The notes: generated by a model from the sequence alone, not told the origin. A stretch of DNA of 6,651 nt from Burkholderiales bacterium (GCA_025935595.1 JAICUZ010000153.1:1-6651), one strand, 5' to 3'. Shown: positions 1-5,300, counted from the first letter of the stretch. Numbers and translations are program-made.

Positions 1-24
1 CCGCTCGGCGGCGCCGTGACCTGA

Positions 25-97
25 TGCGCCCGGCAGGAATCGAACCTGCGACCTTTCGCTCCGGAGGCGAACGCTCTATCCCCTGAGCTACGGGCGC
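25..97 (-). tRNA. tRNA-Arg (anticodon CCG)
   Basis: Read on the minus strand, 73 nt fold into a complete cloverleaf. The acceptor stem has seven Watson-Crick pairs (GCGCCCG with CGGGCGC), the D arm is GCTC/GAGC, the anticodon stem is TTCGC/GCGAA around loop CTCCGGA, the variable loop has 5 nt, and the T arm is GCAGG/CCTGC around TTCGATT. The loop places CCG at positions 34-36, so the tRNA reads the arginine codon CGG. The discriminator base is A. The next bases are TCA, so the 3' CCA is not encoded and must be added after 3' trimming. That fits the RNase Z gene found further on in this window. The 5' end lies only 26 bp from the start chosen for the divergent dgcA gene. Confidence 0.97.
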
Positions 98-109
98 GCG
101 GGGAGTGCG

Positions 110-115
110 TAGTCT
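110..115 (+). promoter_or_regulatory. Possible -10 element for leaderless dgcA
   Basis: TAGTCT ends 7 nt before the GTG at 123. That is the spacing of a -10 box to a transcription start that coincides with the start codon, the leaderless arrangement common in actinobacteria. There is no Shine-Dalgarno sequence in front of this GTG. The matching -35 region would fall inside the tRNA gene, and no consensus hexamer is seen there. Confidence 0.4.
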
Positions 116-116
116 A
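111..116 (-). promoter_or_regulatory. Possible -10 element of the tRNA-Arg promoter
   Basis: On the minus strand this reads TAGACT, a TAnnnT -10 box. Its last base lies 13 nt before the mature tRNA 5' end, leaving room for a start point near 104 and a pre-tRNA leader of about 7 nt. No convincing -35 hexamer is visible. The call rests on position and the hexamer alone. The element overlaps the dgcA -10 box on the other strand almost completely. Confidence 0.4.
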
Positions 117-122
117 GCCCGC

Positions 123-1118
123 GTGGAACTGACGGCTCGGCCGACGACCGTGCGGCTCGCAGAGACGTTCACGATCTCGCGCGGATCCGATGACTCTGCG
201 GACGTCGTGCAAGTGGAGCTGACGCACGGCGAGCACTCCGGCTTCGGCGAGGCGGCGCCGCTCGACCACTACCACCAGTCGGTGGAGTCTGCGGTCGCGT
301 GGCTCGAGCAGGTCGATCCGGGCGACGACCCGTTCGCGCTCGACGAGATCTTCGAGCGGCTGCCACCCGGCGAGGACGCCGCTCGGGCGGCGCTCGACCA
401 CGCGCTGCACGACCTGCAGGGAAAGCTGATCGGCCGGCCGGTCTACCAGCTGCTCGGCCTGCGTCGCTCCGGCCCGCCGACGTCGTGGACGATCTGGCTC
501 GGCGACCCGGACGACATGGCGCGCCGCACCGAGAAGATCCTCGGCCGGGGGTTCAAGCGCTTGAAGCTGAAGCTCGGCGGCCGTGACGGGCTGGACGTCG
601 AGCGCGTGAAGGCAGTCAGTGCGGTGACCGACTTGCCGCTGCAGTGCGACGTCAACGAAGCATGGTCGCTCGACGAGGCACTCGAGTACCTGCCACAGCT
701 GACGACGCTGCAGTACTGCGAGCAGCCGCTCGCAGCCGGTGACGCCGGCGGCGCGGAGCTGAAGCGCCGCTCGCCGGTCCCGATCTACGTCGACGAGGAC
801 TGCCACGGGCTTGCGACCGTCGCGGCGTGCGCAGAGCGGGCGCACGGGATCAACATCAAGCTTGCGAAGGCGGGCGGGATCCGCGAGTCCGTACGGATGG
901 TGCACGCGGCGCGAGCCCTCGGACTGGGCGTGATGCTCGGCTGCATGGTCGAGTCGGGTCTCGGGATCGCGCCCGGCGCGCACATCGCGAGCCTCATGGA
1001 TCACGTCGACCTCGACGGCAACCTGCTGCTCGCCGACGACCCCTGGCCGGGCGTCGAGTTCGTCGACGGCGTGCAGCTGCCCTCCGACCGGCCGGGTCTC
1101 GGCGTTGCGCCGGCGTAG
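123..1118 (+). CDS. dgcA: N-acetyl-D-glutamate racemase / dipeptide epimerase-like enolase-superfamily enzyme
   Basis: This is an enolase-superfamily enzyme of the muconate-lactonizing subgroup, dipeptide-epimerase branch. Residues are counted from the alternative GTG at 105 (subtract 6 for the start used here). The capping domain begins around the TFTISRG motif (21-27). The barrel carries the KxK general base (K154, K156), the metal ligands D182 (CDVNEAW), E206 (CEQPL) and D230 (VDED), and the second base K252 in NIKLAKAGG. The VDLDG motif near 301-305 gives the DxD that grips the substrate amino group in Ala-Glu epimerases. The downstream DUF1611 gene overlaps it by 14 bp. That pairing is described as DgcA-DgcN, in which DgcA racemises N-acetyl-D-glutamate during D-glutamate catabolism. 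A true L-Ala-D/L-Glu epimerase acting on peptidoglycan peptides is the main alternative. GTG 123 was preferred because 105 lies 8 bp from the tRNA and lacks a usable ribosome site. Family is certain; substrate is inferred from the neighbour. Confidence 0.83.
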   Translation: MELTARPTTVRLAETFTISRGSDDSADVVQVELTHGEHSGFGEAAPLDHYHQSVESAVAWLEQVDPGDDPFALDEIFERLPPGEDAARAALDHALHDLQGKLIGRPVYQLLGLRRSGPPTSWTIWLGDPDDMARRTEKILGRGFKRLKLKLGGRDGLDVERVKAVSAVTDLPLQCDVNEAWSLDEALEYLPQLTTLQYCEQPLAAGDAGGAELKRRSPVPIYVDEDCHGLATVAACAERAHGINIKLAKAGGIRESVRMVHAARALGLGVMLGCMVESGLGIAPGAHIASLMDHVDLDGNLLLADDPWPGVEFVDGVQLPSDRPGLGVAPA

Positions 1119-2142
1119 GCTCCTCGTCCTCGCCGAGGGACGTTCCGGCGACCCGCACTTCGGAAAGACGGCCCGGGGCGTCATCCGCTACGCGCCGCAG
1201 GACGTCGTGTGCGTGCTCGACTCGCAGAGCGCCGCGACGGAGCACGAGGGCTTCCCGCTCGTGCGCACGGTCGCCGAGGCATTGCGGTTCGGACCCACGA
1301 CCGCACTCGTCGGCGTCGCGACGCAGGGCGGTCGCTTCCCGCCCGCGTGGCGCGCGCTGCTCGAGGAGTGCATCCGCGCCGGACTCGACATCGAGAACGG
1401 GCTGCACGAGTTCTTGACGAACGACGCCGAGCTCATGGGGCTCGCAGCCAAACAGGGTGTCGAGTTGCGCGACCTGCGCAGGGCTCCGCCAGGTCTCAAC
1501 GTGCCGACCGGCGAGAACCTGACGCACGACGCCACGTCGATCCTCATGGTCGGCTCCGACTGCGCGATCGGGAAGATGACCGTCGCGCTCGAGCTGGATC
1601 GGGAGTCGAAGTCGCGCGGTGTTCGCAGCGAGTTCATCCCGACCGGCCAGACCGGGATCGCGATCGCGGGGTGGGGGATCTCCGTCGATGCGGTCGTGGC
1701 CGACTTCATCGCCGGCGCCGCCGAGCAGCTCGTCCTCGAAGGCGTCCGGCGCGGGGGCGAGGTGCTGTTCGTCGAGGGCCAGGGCTCGCTGCTCCATCCG
1801 GCGTACTCGGGAGTCACGCTCGGGCTGATCCACGGCTCGGCACCTCACTCCTACGTGCTCTGCCACAAGGCCGACGAGACGGTGGTCGACGGCGACGACC
1901 GCTATCCGATCCCGCCGCTCTCCGACCTGGTCGAGCTGCACGAGAGGATCAGCCTGCTCGCCCGCCCGGCGCAGGTGCGGGCGATCGCCCTCAACACGCG
2001 CGACCTCGACGAGGACGGGGCTCGGAACGCCGTCGCCGAGGCAGAGGCGGAGACCGGCCTGCCCGCCGACGATCCGGTTCGCTTCGGAGCCGGCAAGCTC
2101 GTGGACGCATTGGGCTTGACAGAGCGAACAGGTGTTCGGTAG
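1105..2142 (+). CDS. dgcN: DUF1611 P-loop protein, probable D-glutamate N-acetyltransferase DgcN
   Basis: This 345-residue protein matches the DUF1611 family. An N-terminal Rossmann-like part (about 1-135) opens with RRRLLVLAEG and a KTARGVIRY stretch. A C-terminal nucleotide-binding-like domain has a Walker-A-type loop GSDCAIGKMT (150-159), then FIPTGQTGIAIAGWG (177-191) and VEGQGSLLHPAYSGVTLG (223-240), all characteristic of the family. DUF1611 proteins paired with a dipeptide-epimerase-like enzyme have been characterised as DgcN, which N-acetylates D-glutamate so that DgcA can racemise the product. The TTG start is inferred: no ATG or GTG is nearby, and this start keeps the conserved N-terminus. 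It overlaps the dgcA end by 14 bp, suggesting translational coupling. The last codons also contain the -35 box and a LexA-type operator for the next gene, and the TAG stop is the first half of that gene's -10 box. The exact substrate is inferred. Confidence 0.83.
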   Translation: MRRRRLLVLAEGRSGDPHFGKTARGVIRYAPQDVVCVLDSQSAATEHEGFPLVRTVAEALRFGPTTALVGVATQGGRFPPAWRALLEECIRAGLDIENGLHEFLTNDAELMGLAAKQGVELRDLRRAPPGLNVPTGENLTHDATSILMVGSDCAIGKMTVALELDRESKSRGVRSEFIPTGQTGIAIAGWGISVDAVVADFIAGAAEQLVLEGVRRGGEVLFVEGQGSLLHPAYSGVTLGLIHGSAPHSYVLCHKADETVVDGDDRYPIPPLSDLVELHERISLLARPAQVRAIALNTRDLDEDGARNAVAEAEAETGLPADDPVRFGAGKLVDALGLTERTGVR

Positions 2143-2145
2143 CAT
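2116..2145 (+). promoter_or_regulatory. Sigma-70-type promoter of the LysM gene
   Basis: A perfect -35 hexamer TTGACA (2116-2121) is followed by an 18-bp spacer and TAGCAT (2140-2145). The -10 box ends 9 nt before the ATG at 2155, so transcription should start at or within a few bases of that codon and give a leaderless or nearly leaderless mRNA. No Shine-Dalgarno sequence precedes the ATG. The -35 box lies in the dgcN coding region, and the dgcN stop codon TAG forms the first half of the -10 box. Confidence 0.8.
2125..2138 (+). promoter_or_regulatory. LexA operator (SOS box) 1, in the promoter spacer
   Basis: CGAACAGGTGTTCG has perfect inverted arms CGAAC/GTTCG around four bases. It matches the actinobacterial form CGAAC-N4-GTTCG and 13 of 14 positions of the B. 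subtilis consensus CGAACRNRYGTTYC. It lies between the -35 and -10 hexamers, where a bound repressor would exclude RNA polymerase. It also encodes part of the last residues of dgcN. Confidence 0.85.
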
Positions 2146-2147
2146 GA

Positions 2148-2161
2148 CGAACACATGTTCG
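2148..2161 (+). promoter_or_regulatory. LexA operator (SOS box) 2, over the start codon
   Basis: CGAACACATGTTCG has the same perfect CGAAC/GTTCG arms and spacing as the first box and starts exactly 23 bp after it, about two helical turns. It covers the expected transcription start, and the ATG of the LysM gene (2155-2157) sits in its centre. Two such palindromes at one promoter argue strongly against a chance match and for cooperative or tight LexA repression. Confidence 0.83.
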
Positions 2162-2394
2162 TTCGGATCTTCATCCTCGTTGCGGTAGCGGTGCTGGTCT
2201 GGAGCGCCACGGCGCACTCGTCCCAGGCGCACGGCCGGAAGCAGGTGGTCACGGTCAAGCCGTACGACACGCTCTGGTCGATCGCCCAGCGTCACTACGC
2301 AGGCGACCCGCGCGCGGCGGTCTGGCGGATCGAGAAGGCGAACCACCTGCCCGGCGCCGACGTCTCGGTCGGGCAACGGCTCGTGCTTCCGTAA
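2155..2394 (+). CDS. Small SOS-controlled LysM membrane protein, YneA-like cell-division inhibitor candidate
   Basis: This 79-residue protein has a hydrophobic N-terminal segment (about 4-19, after a single Arg) and one LysM domain (about 31-79) with the hallmark VKPYDTLWSIAQRHY start and GQRLVLP end. LysM binds the glycan of peptidoglycan, so the domain should lie outside the membrane. The ATA sequence at 18-20 might be a signal-peptidase site, so membrane anchoring and secretion are both possible. One membrane segment plus one LysM in a short protein is the architecture of B. subtilis YneA. It is also broadly that of mycobacterial Rv2719c (ChiZ), which is likewise LysM-containing and DNA-damage induced. 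Both are linked to blocking division during the SOS response. The promoter here carries two LexA-type operators, which supports the same role. Those relatives lie beside lexA; no lexA is present in this window. The inhibitor function is inferred from architecture and regulation, not from close sequence identity. Confidence 0.85.
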   Translation: MFVRIFILVAVAVLVWSATAHSSQAHGRKQVVTVKPYDTLWSIAQRHYAGDPRAAVWRIEKANHLPGADVSVGQRLVLP

Positions 2395-2397
2395 CTT

Positions 2398-2427
2398 CCG
2401 CTGCGACGGCTCAGTCTGCCGTAGCGG
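2398..2427 (+). terminator. Hairpin after the LysM gene, possible terminator
   Basis: Three bases after the LysM stop, CCGCT (2398-2402) pairs with AGCGG (2423-2427) and ACGGC (2406-2410) pairs with GCCGT (2418-2422) around the 7-nt loop TCAGTCT. The 5' side has a 3-nt bulge. No T-tract follows, so this is not a canonical intrinsic terminator, although GC-rich actinobacteria often lack one. If it does not terminate, rnz 54 bp downstream could be read from the SOS promoter. Confidence 0.4.
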
Positions 2428-2448
2428 ACGCTGCGACAATCCCGAGCC

Positions 2449-3438
2449 GTGGACCTCGACATCGTCTTCCTCGGCACGTCGGCGAGCGCGCCCACGGCTG
2501 GGCGCGCGCCGACTGCGTTGCTCGTCCGCCGCGGCGGCGACCGGCTGCTCTTCGACTGCGCCGAAGGCACACAGCGCCAGCTGATGCGATCCTCGCTCGG
2601 GCTGCCCGACCTCGAAGAGATCTACCTGACGCACTACCACGCCGACCACACGCTCGGCCTCCCGGGACTCCTGAAGACGTTCGCGCTCCGCGGGCGGGAG
2701 GTGCCGCTCACCGTCTACGGCCCGCCCGGGCTCCGCGAGCTCTTCAACGACCTCCGGCGCGTGTTCGGCAAGGTGACCTATCCGCTGAAGACGGTGGAAG
2801 TGCGGCCGGGCGAGGCGCTCGAGCGGGACGGCTACCGGATCCTCGTGTTCCCGGTGCACCACGGCGTTTCGGCGGTGGGCTATGCGCTCGACGAACCGGA
2901 CCGTCCCGGCGAGTTCGACGCGGCAGCCGCGGATGCGCTCGGCATCCCGTTCGGCCCCGAGCGCGGGGAGCTCCAGCGCGGCGAGTCCGTGACGCTCGAC
3001 GACGGAGCGGTCATCACGCCCGACGCCGTGGTCGGGGAGGCCCGCAAGGGCAGGCGCATCGTTATCACCGGCGACACGGCGCCGGTGGAGACGGTCCGCG
3101 TGCTCGCCGAGGGCGCCGACGTGCTCGTCCACGAGGCGACGTTCTCCGAGGAGGAGCGGGATCGCGCGGAGGAGACGCTCCACTCGACCGCGCGGCAGGC
3201 TGCGGAGGTCGCGGCGGCCGCCGGCGTTCGGTTGCTCGCGCTGACGCACTTCTCGCCCCGGTACTTCGGGCCCGAGCTGCTCGAGGAGGCGCAAGCGGTG
3301 TTCGCGGCGACCGTCGCTCCGCGCGACTTCGACGTGATCGAGGTTCCGTTCGCAGAGCGCGGTCAGCCGCACCTCATCCGGAAAGGCGCACGGCCCCCGC
3401 GGGACTCCTCCCTAGATCTGCCAGGTCCCGCCGCGTAG
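2449..3438 (+). CDS. rnz: Ribonuclease Z (tRNA 3' endonuclease)
   Basis: RNase Z cuts the 3' trailer from tRNA precursors that lack an encoded CCA. The 329-residue protein is a metallo-beta-lactamase-fold enzyme of the short (ELAC1-like) bacterial type, slightly longer than the usual ~305-310. It shows the opening IVFLGTSASAPT (5-16), DCAEGTQRQL (36-45; the family usually has DCGEGTQ), the zinc motif THYHADHTLGLPGLL (61-75), the motif III histidine in VHHGVSAVGY (about H138), ITGDT with D209, the HEATF and HSTARQAAE blocks (228-253) and THFSPRY with H267. All expected zinc ligands are present. The GTG start has no Shine-Dalgarno sequence. A weak GACAAT lies 8 nt upstream, so leaderless expression is possible. 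The last ~18 residues are a Pro-rich extension whose codons overlap the end of the convergent peptidase gene by 27 bp. The tRNA-Arg in this window lacks CCA and is a plausible substrate. Confidence 0.95.
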   Translation: MDLDIVFLGTSASAPTAGRAPTALLVRRGGDRLLFDCAEGTQRQLMRSSLGLPDLEEIYLTHYHADHTLGLPGLLKTFALRGREVPLTVYGPPGLRELFNDLRRVFGKVTYPLKTVEVRPGEALERDGYRILVFPVHHGVSAVGYALDEPDRPGEFDAAAADALGIPFGPERGELQRGESVTLDDGAVITPDAVVGEARKGRRIVITGDTAPVETVRVLAEGADVLVHEATFSEEERDRAEETLHSTARQAAEVAAAAGVRLLALTHFSPRYFGPELLEEAQAVFAATVAPRDFDVIEVPFAERGQPHLIRKGARPPRDSSLDLPGPAA

Positions 3439-4608
3439 CACCGGCACTTCGGTGCCGTCGGCGTGGAGCCCGGTCACCGCGACGTCGTCGGCGCCGATCA
3501 TGAAGTCGATGTGGATCGCGCTCTTGTTGATCCGTTCGCGATCTTCGTCGCCGACGGAGGTCGCATACGCACCGCCGAGCGCGAGGTGGCTGGCGGCGTT
3601 TTCGTCGAGGAGCGTGCTGAAGTATGTGATCCCCGACTTGCCGATACGCCCCTCGCGATCGACCAGTGCGAGTTCGCCGAGGCGTGACGCGCCTTCGTCC
3701 TTTGCGCAACGGGCGCGCAGCGCCTCGGCGCCGGAGTCCGCCTCGATCTCGACGACCCGGCCGGCTTCGAAGCGCACGCGAAGCCCGCGCACGAGAACTC
3801 CGCTCACGTCGAGCGGCTTCGTCGCCGAGACGACGCCGTCCGCCCGCAGCGGATCCGGCGCCGTGAAGACCTCTTCCGTCGGCAGGTTGGAGATGCTCCG
3901 GACGCCGTCGACGTTGGTCGAGCCGCCGCCGGCGAAGCGTGACGTGGGAAGCAGGCCGATCGTCAGGTCGGTTCCCGGGCCTTCGAAGCGAAGCGCGTCG
4001 AAGCGGTGCTCGGTCAGCCGAGCGCCGACGTCCTGGAGCTGCGCGCCGCGCTCGCGCCACGCGGCCGCGGCATCCGGCTCGTCGAGCCGAAGTAGGTAGA
4101 CCAGCTCGTCGTTCAGCTTGGCGAGTGCGGCCGGCGGGTCGAGGTCGGGATGGACGACCGTCGCCCACGCCTCGGTCGCCCAGGGGACGACACACCAGTT
4201 CGTCGTCTTGGCGTTGATCACCTCGAAGCCCTCACGCATCGACGGGAGCTGATCGCGGCCCGCCACGGCCGGGTCGACGCCGGCCATCAGCCCAGGCGGG
4301 GTGTTCGGCGAGATCGAGATCCGCGAGCCGTGCGCCTCGCTGATGTCGAGGAGCCGTTTCGGGTACCAGCGCGGCACGAACTCGAGCGTGTCGGGATTCG
4401 CCTCGAGCGCGCGGATCCGCTTGACGTAGGGATCGAAGTACCACGGGTCGACGAACTTCGCGCCACGCTTGAAGCACTCGACCGCGATCGCGCGCACGAG
4501 CGGTGCCGAGCTGGGCGCCGCGATCACGATCACCTGCTGGTCGGGCTGGATGTTGGCGCCGACCTCTGCGACCAGCTTCGCGTAGCGCTCGAGCAGCTGC
4601 CCTTCCAC
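3412..4608 (-). CDS. M29-family metallo-aminopeptidase (AmpS/AmpT type)
   Basis: The 398-residue product matches peptidase family M29, cytoplasmic dimeric zinc/cobalt aminopeptidases of about 400-415 residues. The N-terminal domain starts with LLERYAKLVAEVGANIQPDQ. The C-terminal domain holds the metal ligands: E246 (NLPTEEVF), E312 (LGELALVD), H341 (DENAASHLALGGAY), and H366 and D368 (IHIDFMIG). Their spacing agrees with Thermus AmpT (E250, E316, H345, H376, D378) up to H341, with a shorter gap to the last pair. Y348 matches the conserved active-site tyrosine. The enzyme should remove N-terminal residues from peptides, with broad specificity. GTG at 4608 was chosen because the family begins a few residues before LLERY. 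The frame stays open to 4773, but the extra N-terminus is low-complexity and crosses the pyr leader. It is divergent from pyrR and convergent with rnz. Confidence 0.92.
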   Translation of the reverse strand: MEGQLLERYAKLVAEVGANIQPDQQVIVIAAPSSAPLVRAIAVECFKRGAKFVDPWYFDPYVKRIRALEANPDTLEFVPRWYPKRLLDISEAHGSRISISPNTPPGLMAGVDPAVAGRDQLPSMREGFEVINAKTTNWCVVPWATEAWATVVHPDLDPPAALAKLNDELVYLLRLDEPDAAAAWRERGAQLQDVGARLTEHRFDALRFEGPGTDLTIGLLPTSRFAGGGSTNVDGVRSISNLPTEEVFTAPDPLRADGVVSATKPLDVSGVLVRGLRVRFEAGRVVEIEADSGAEALRARCAKDEGASRLGELALVDREGRIGKSGITYFSTLLDENAASHLALGGAYATSVGDEDRERINKSAIHIDFMIGADDVAVTGLHADGTEVPVLRGGTWQI

Positions 4609-4616
4609 GATCGCGG

Positions 4617-4622
4617 AATGTA
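4617..4622 (-). promoter_or_regulatory. Possible -10 element of the leaderless M29 peptidase gene
   Basis: On the minus strand TACATT ends 8 nt before the GTG at 4608, the same geometry seen at dgcA and the LysM gene. No Shine-Dalgarno sequence precedes the GTG, which makes a leaderless transcript likely. No clear -35 hexamer lies 16-19 nt upstream. Confidence 0.42.
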
Positions 4623-4630
4623 GATGATTG

Positions 4631-4660
4631 ATGACGCCGTCCGGCCGGTCCGCGTATGCT
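4631..4660 (+). promoter_or_regulatory. Probable promoter of the pyrRBC operon
   Basis: TATGCT (4655-4660) fits a -10 box. ATGACG (4631-4636), 18 bp upstream, matches 4 of 6 bases of TTGACA. Transcription would begin near 4667, giving a leader of about 46 nt that just includes the PyrR hairpin. The promoter lies in the short gap between pyrR and the divergent peptidase gene, back to back with the latter's -10 box. Confidence 0.5.
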
Positions 4661-4675
4661 GCGGCGGCACCTCCC

Positions 4676-4708
4676 CCTTTAACCCGGTCCAGCGAGGCCG
4701 GAAAGGAG
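4676..4708 (+). promoter_or_regulatory. PyrR-binding leader hairpin masking the pyrR Shine-Dalgarno site
   Basis: The leader folds as CCTTT (4676-4680) with AAAGG (4702-4706), a 5'-side bulge AAC (4681-4683), CCGG (4684-4687) with CCGG (4698-4701), a bulged T, then CC/GG closing the loop AGCGA. The stretch GGTCCAGCGAGGCC (4686-4699) fits the B. subtilis PyrR binding-loop consensus ARUCCNGNGAGGYU, with only the outermost A-U pair replaced by G-C. The lower stem takes up the ribosome-binding site AAAGGAG (4702-4708), 4 nt before the pyrR ATG. No terminator T-run is present. UMP-bound PyrR should therefore stabilise the hairpin and block translation initiation, as described for mycobacterial pyr operons, rather than cause transcription termination. 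Confidence 0.78.
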
Positions 4709-4712
4709 TCGA

Positions 4713-5300
4713 ATGTCTCACCCTGCCGCGACCGCCGCGCACCGAGTTCTGCTGGACGCCGAACAGGTCGCACGAACGCTCTCCCGGATCGCGCACGAGA
4801 TCATCGAGCGCAACGACGACCTCGAGTCGGTCGCGCTCGTCGGCATCCACACCCGCGGCGTGCCGCTCGCGCAGCGGCTACGCCGGCTCGTCGAGGAGCG
4901 CTCCGGTGTCGAGCTCGAGCTCGGTCAGCTCGACATCACGTTCCACCGTGACGACGTGCGAGTCCGCTCGGGCAGCGCGCCGCGCCGCGCGCAGCCGATC
5001 GTGCGCGACACGAGGCTCGAGTTCGAGCTCGAGGGACGCACGGTGATCCTCGTCGACGACGTCCTCTACACCGGCCGGACGATCCGCGCCGCGATCGACG
5101 CGTTGATCGAGTACGGACGTCCGGATCGCGTGCAGCTGGCCGTCCTCGCCGACCGCGGGCATCGCGAGCTGCCGATTCGCCCGGACTACGTGGGCAAGAA
5201 CCTGCCGACCGCGCACAGTGACCGTGTCCATGTCGAGCTGAACGAGATCGACGAGATCGATCGTGTCGTCCTCGTCACGGAGGGGAGCCCCGATGAGTGA
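4713..5300 (+). CDS. pyrR: PyrR, pyr operon RNA-binding regulator / uracil phosphoribosyltransferase
   Basis: PyrR senses UMP and binds a hairpin in pyr mRNA leaders; many PyrR proteins also make UMP from uracil and PRPP. The 195-residue protein is slightly longer than B. subtilis PyrR (181). It has the type I phosphoribosyltransferase PRPP loop VILVDDVLYTGRT (111-123), the ALVGIHTRGVPLA block (41-53) and the PyrR-specific LADRGHRELPIRPDYVGKNLPT block (145-166). ATG 4713 follows a strong AAAGGAG and is the only well-placed start. A consensus-like PyrR-binding hairpin lies directly in front of this gene and covers that ribosome site, so the protein probably represses its own operon. Its last 8 bp overlap the start of pyrB, allowing translational coupling, so blocking pyrR translation should also reduce pyrB and pyrC. 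Confidence 0.95.
   Translation: MSHPAATAAHRVLLDAEQVARTLSRIAHEIIERNDDLESVALVGIHTRGVPLAQRLRRLVEERSGVELELGQLDITFHRDDVRVRSGSAPRRAQPIVRDTRLEFELEGRTVILVDDVLYTGRTIRAAIDALIEYGRPDRVQLAVLADRGHRELPIRPDYVGKNLPTAHSDRVHVELNEIDEIDRVVLVTEGSPDE
5279..5285 (+). promoter_or_regulatory. Ribosome-binding site that fixes the pyrB start
   Basis: GGAGGGG lies 7 nt before the ATG at 5293, inside the end of pyrR. It selects ATG 5293 over the upstream in-frame GTG at 5263, which has no Shine-Dalgarno sequence and would add ten non-conserved residues. Confidence 0.75.

Noticed and set aside
1..24. A possible 3' end of a plus-strand gene (seven sense codons then TGA at 22-24).
   Set aside because: Eight codons carry no recognisable signal, and any GC-rich stretch may end in a stop. 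The region could equally be the tRNA trailer.
114..1184. A 356-codon open frame on the minus strand opposite dgcA.
   Set aside because: No domain or ribosome site is seen, and the opposite strand encodes all active-site motifs of an enolase-superfamily enzyme.
2144..2154. ATG at 2144 as the start of the LysM gene.
   Set aside because: It is out of frame with the LysM coding sequence and lies within the -10 box.
994..3372. A 792-codon open frame on the minus strand.
   Set aside because: It is antisense to dgcN, the LysM gene and rnz, all of which have clear family motifs. Its translation is low-complexity Arg/Glu/Val-rich with no recognisable domain, typical of a GC-rich shadow frame.
4661..4712. 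Rho-independent attenuator in the pyr leader, as in Bacillus.
   Set aside because: No T-run follows any hairpin, and the only stable structure reaches the ribosome-binding site, so translational control fits better.
4609..4773. N-terminal extension of the M29 peptidase up to an in-frame start at 4773.
   Set aside because: The added residues do not resemble the family, which begins just before LLERYAKL. The extension would run antisense through the pyr promoter, the PyrR hairpin and the pyrR start.
5263..5292. Longer pyrB starting at GTG 5263.
   Set aside because: It lacks a ribosome site and adds a Ser/Arg-rich tail. ATG 5293 has GGAGGGG 7 nt upstream.
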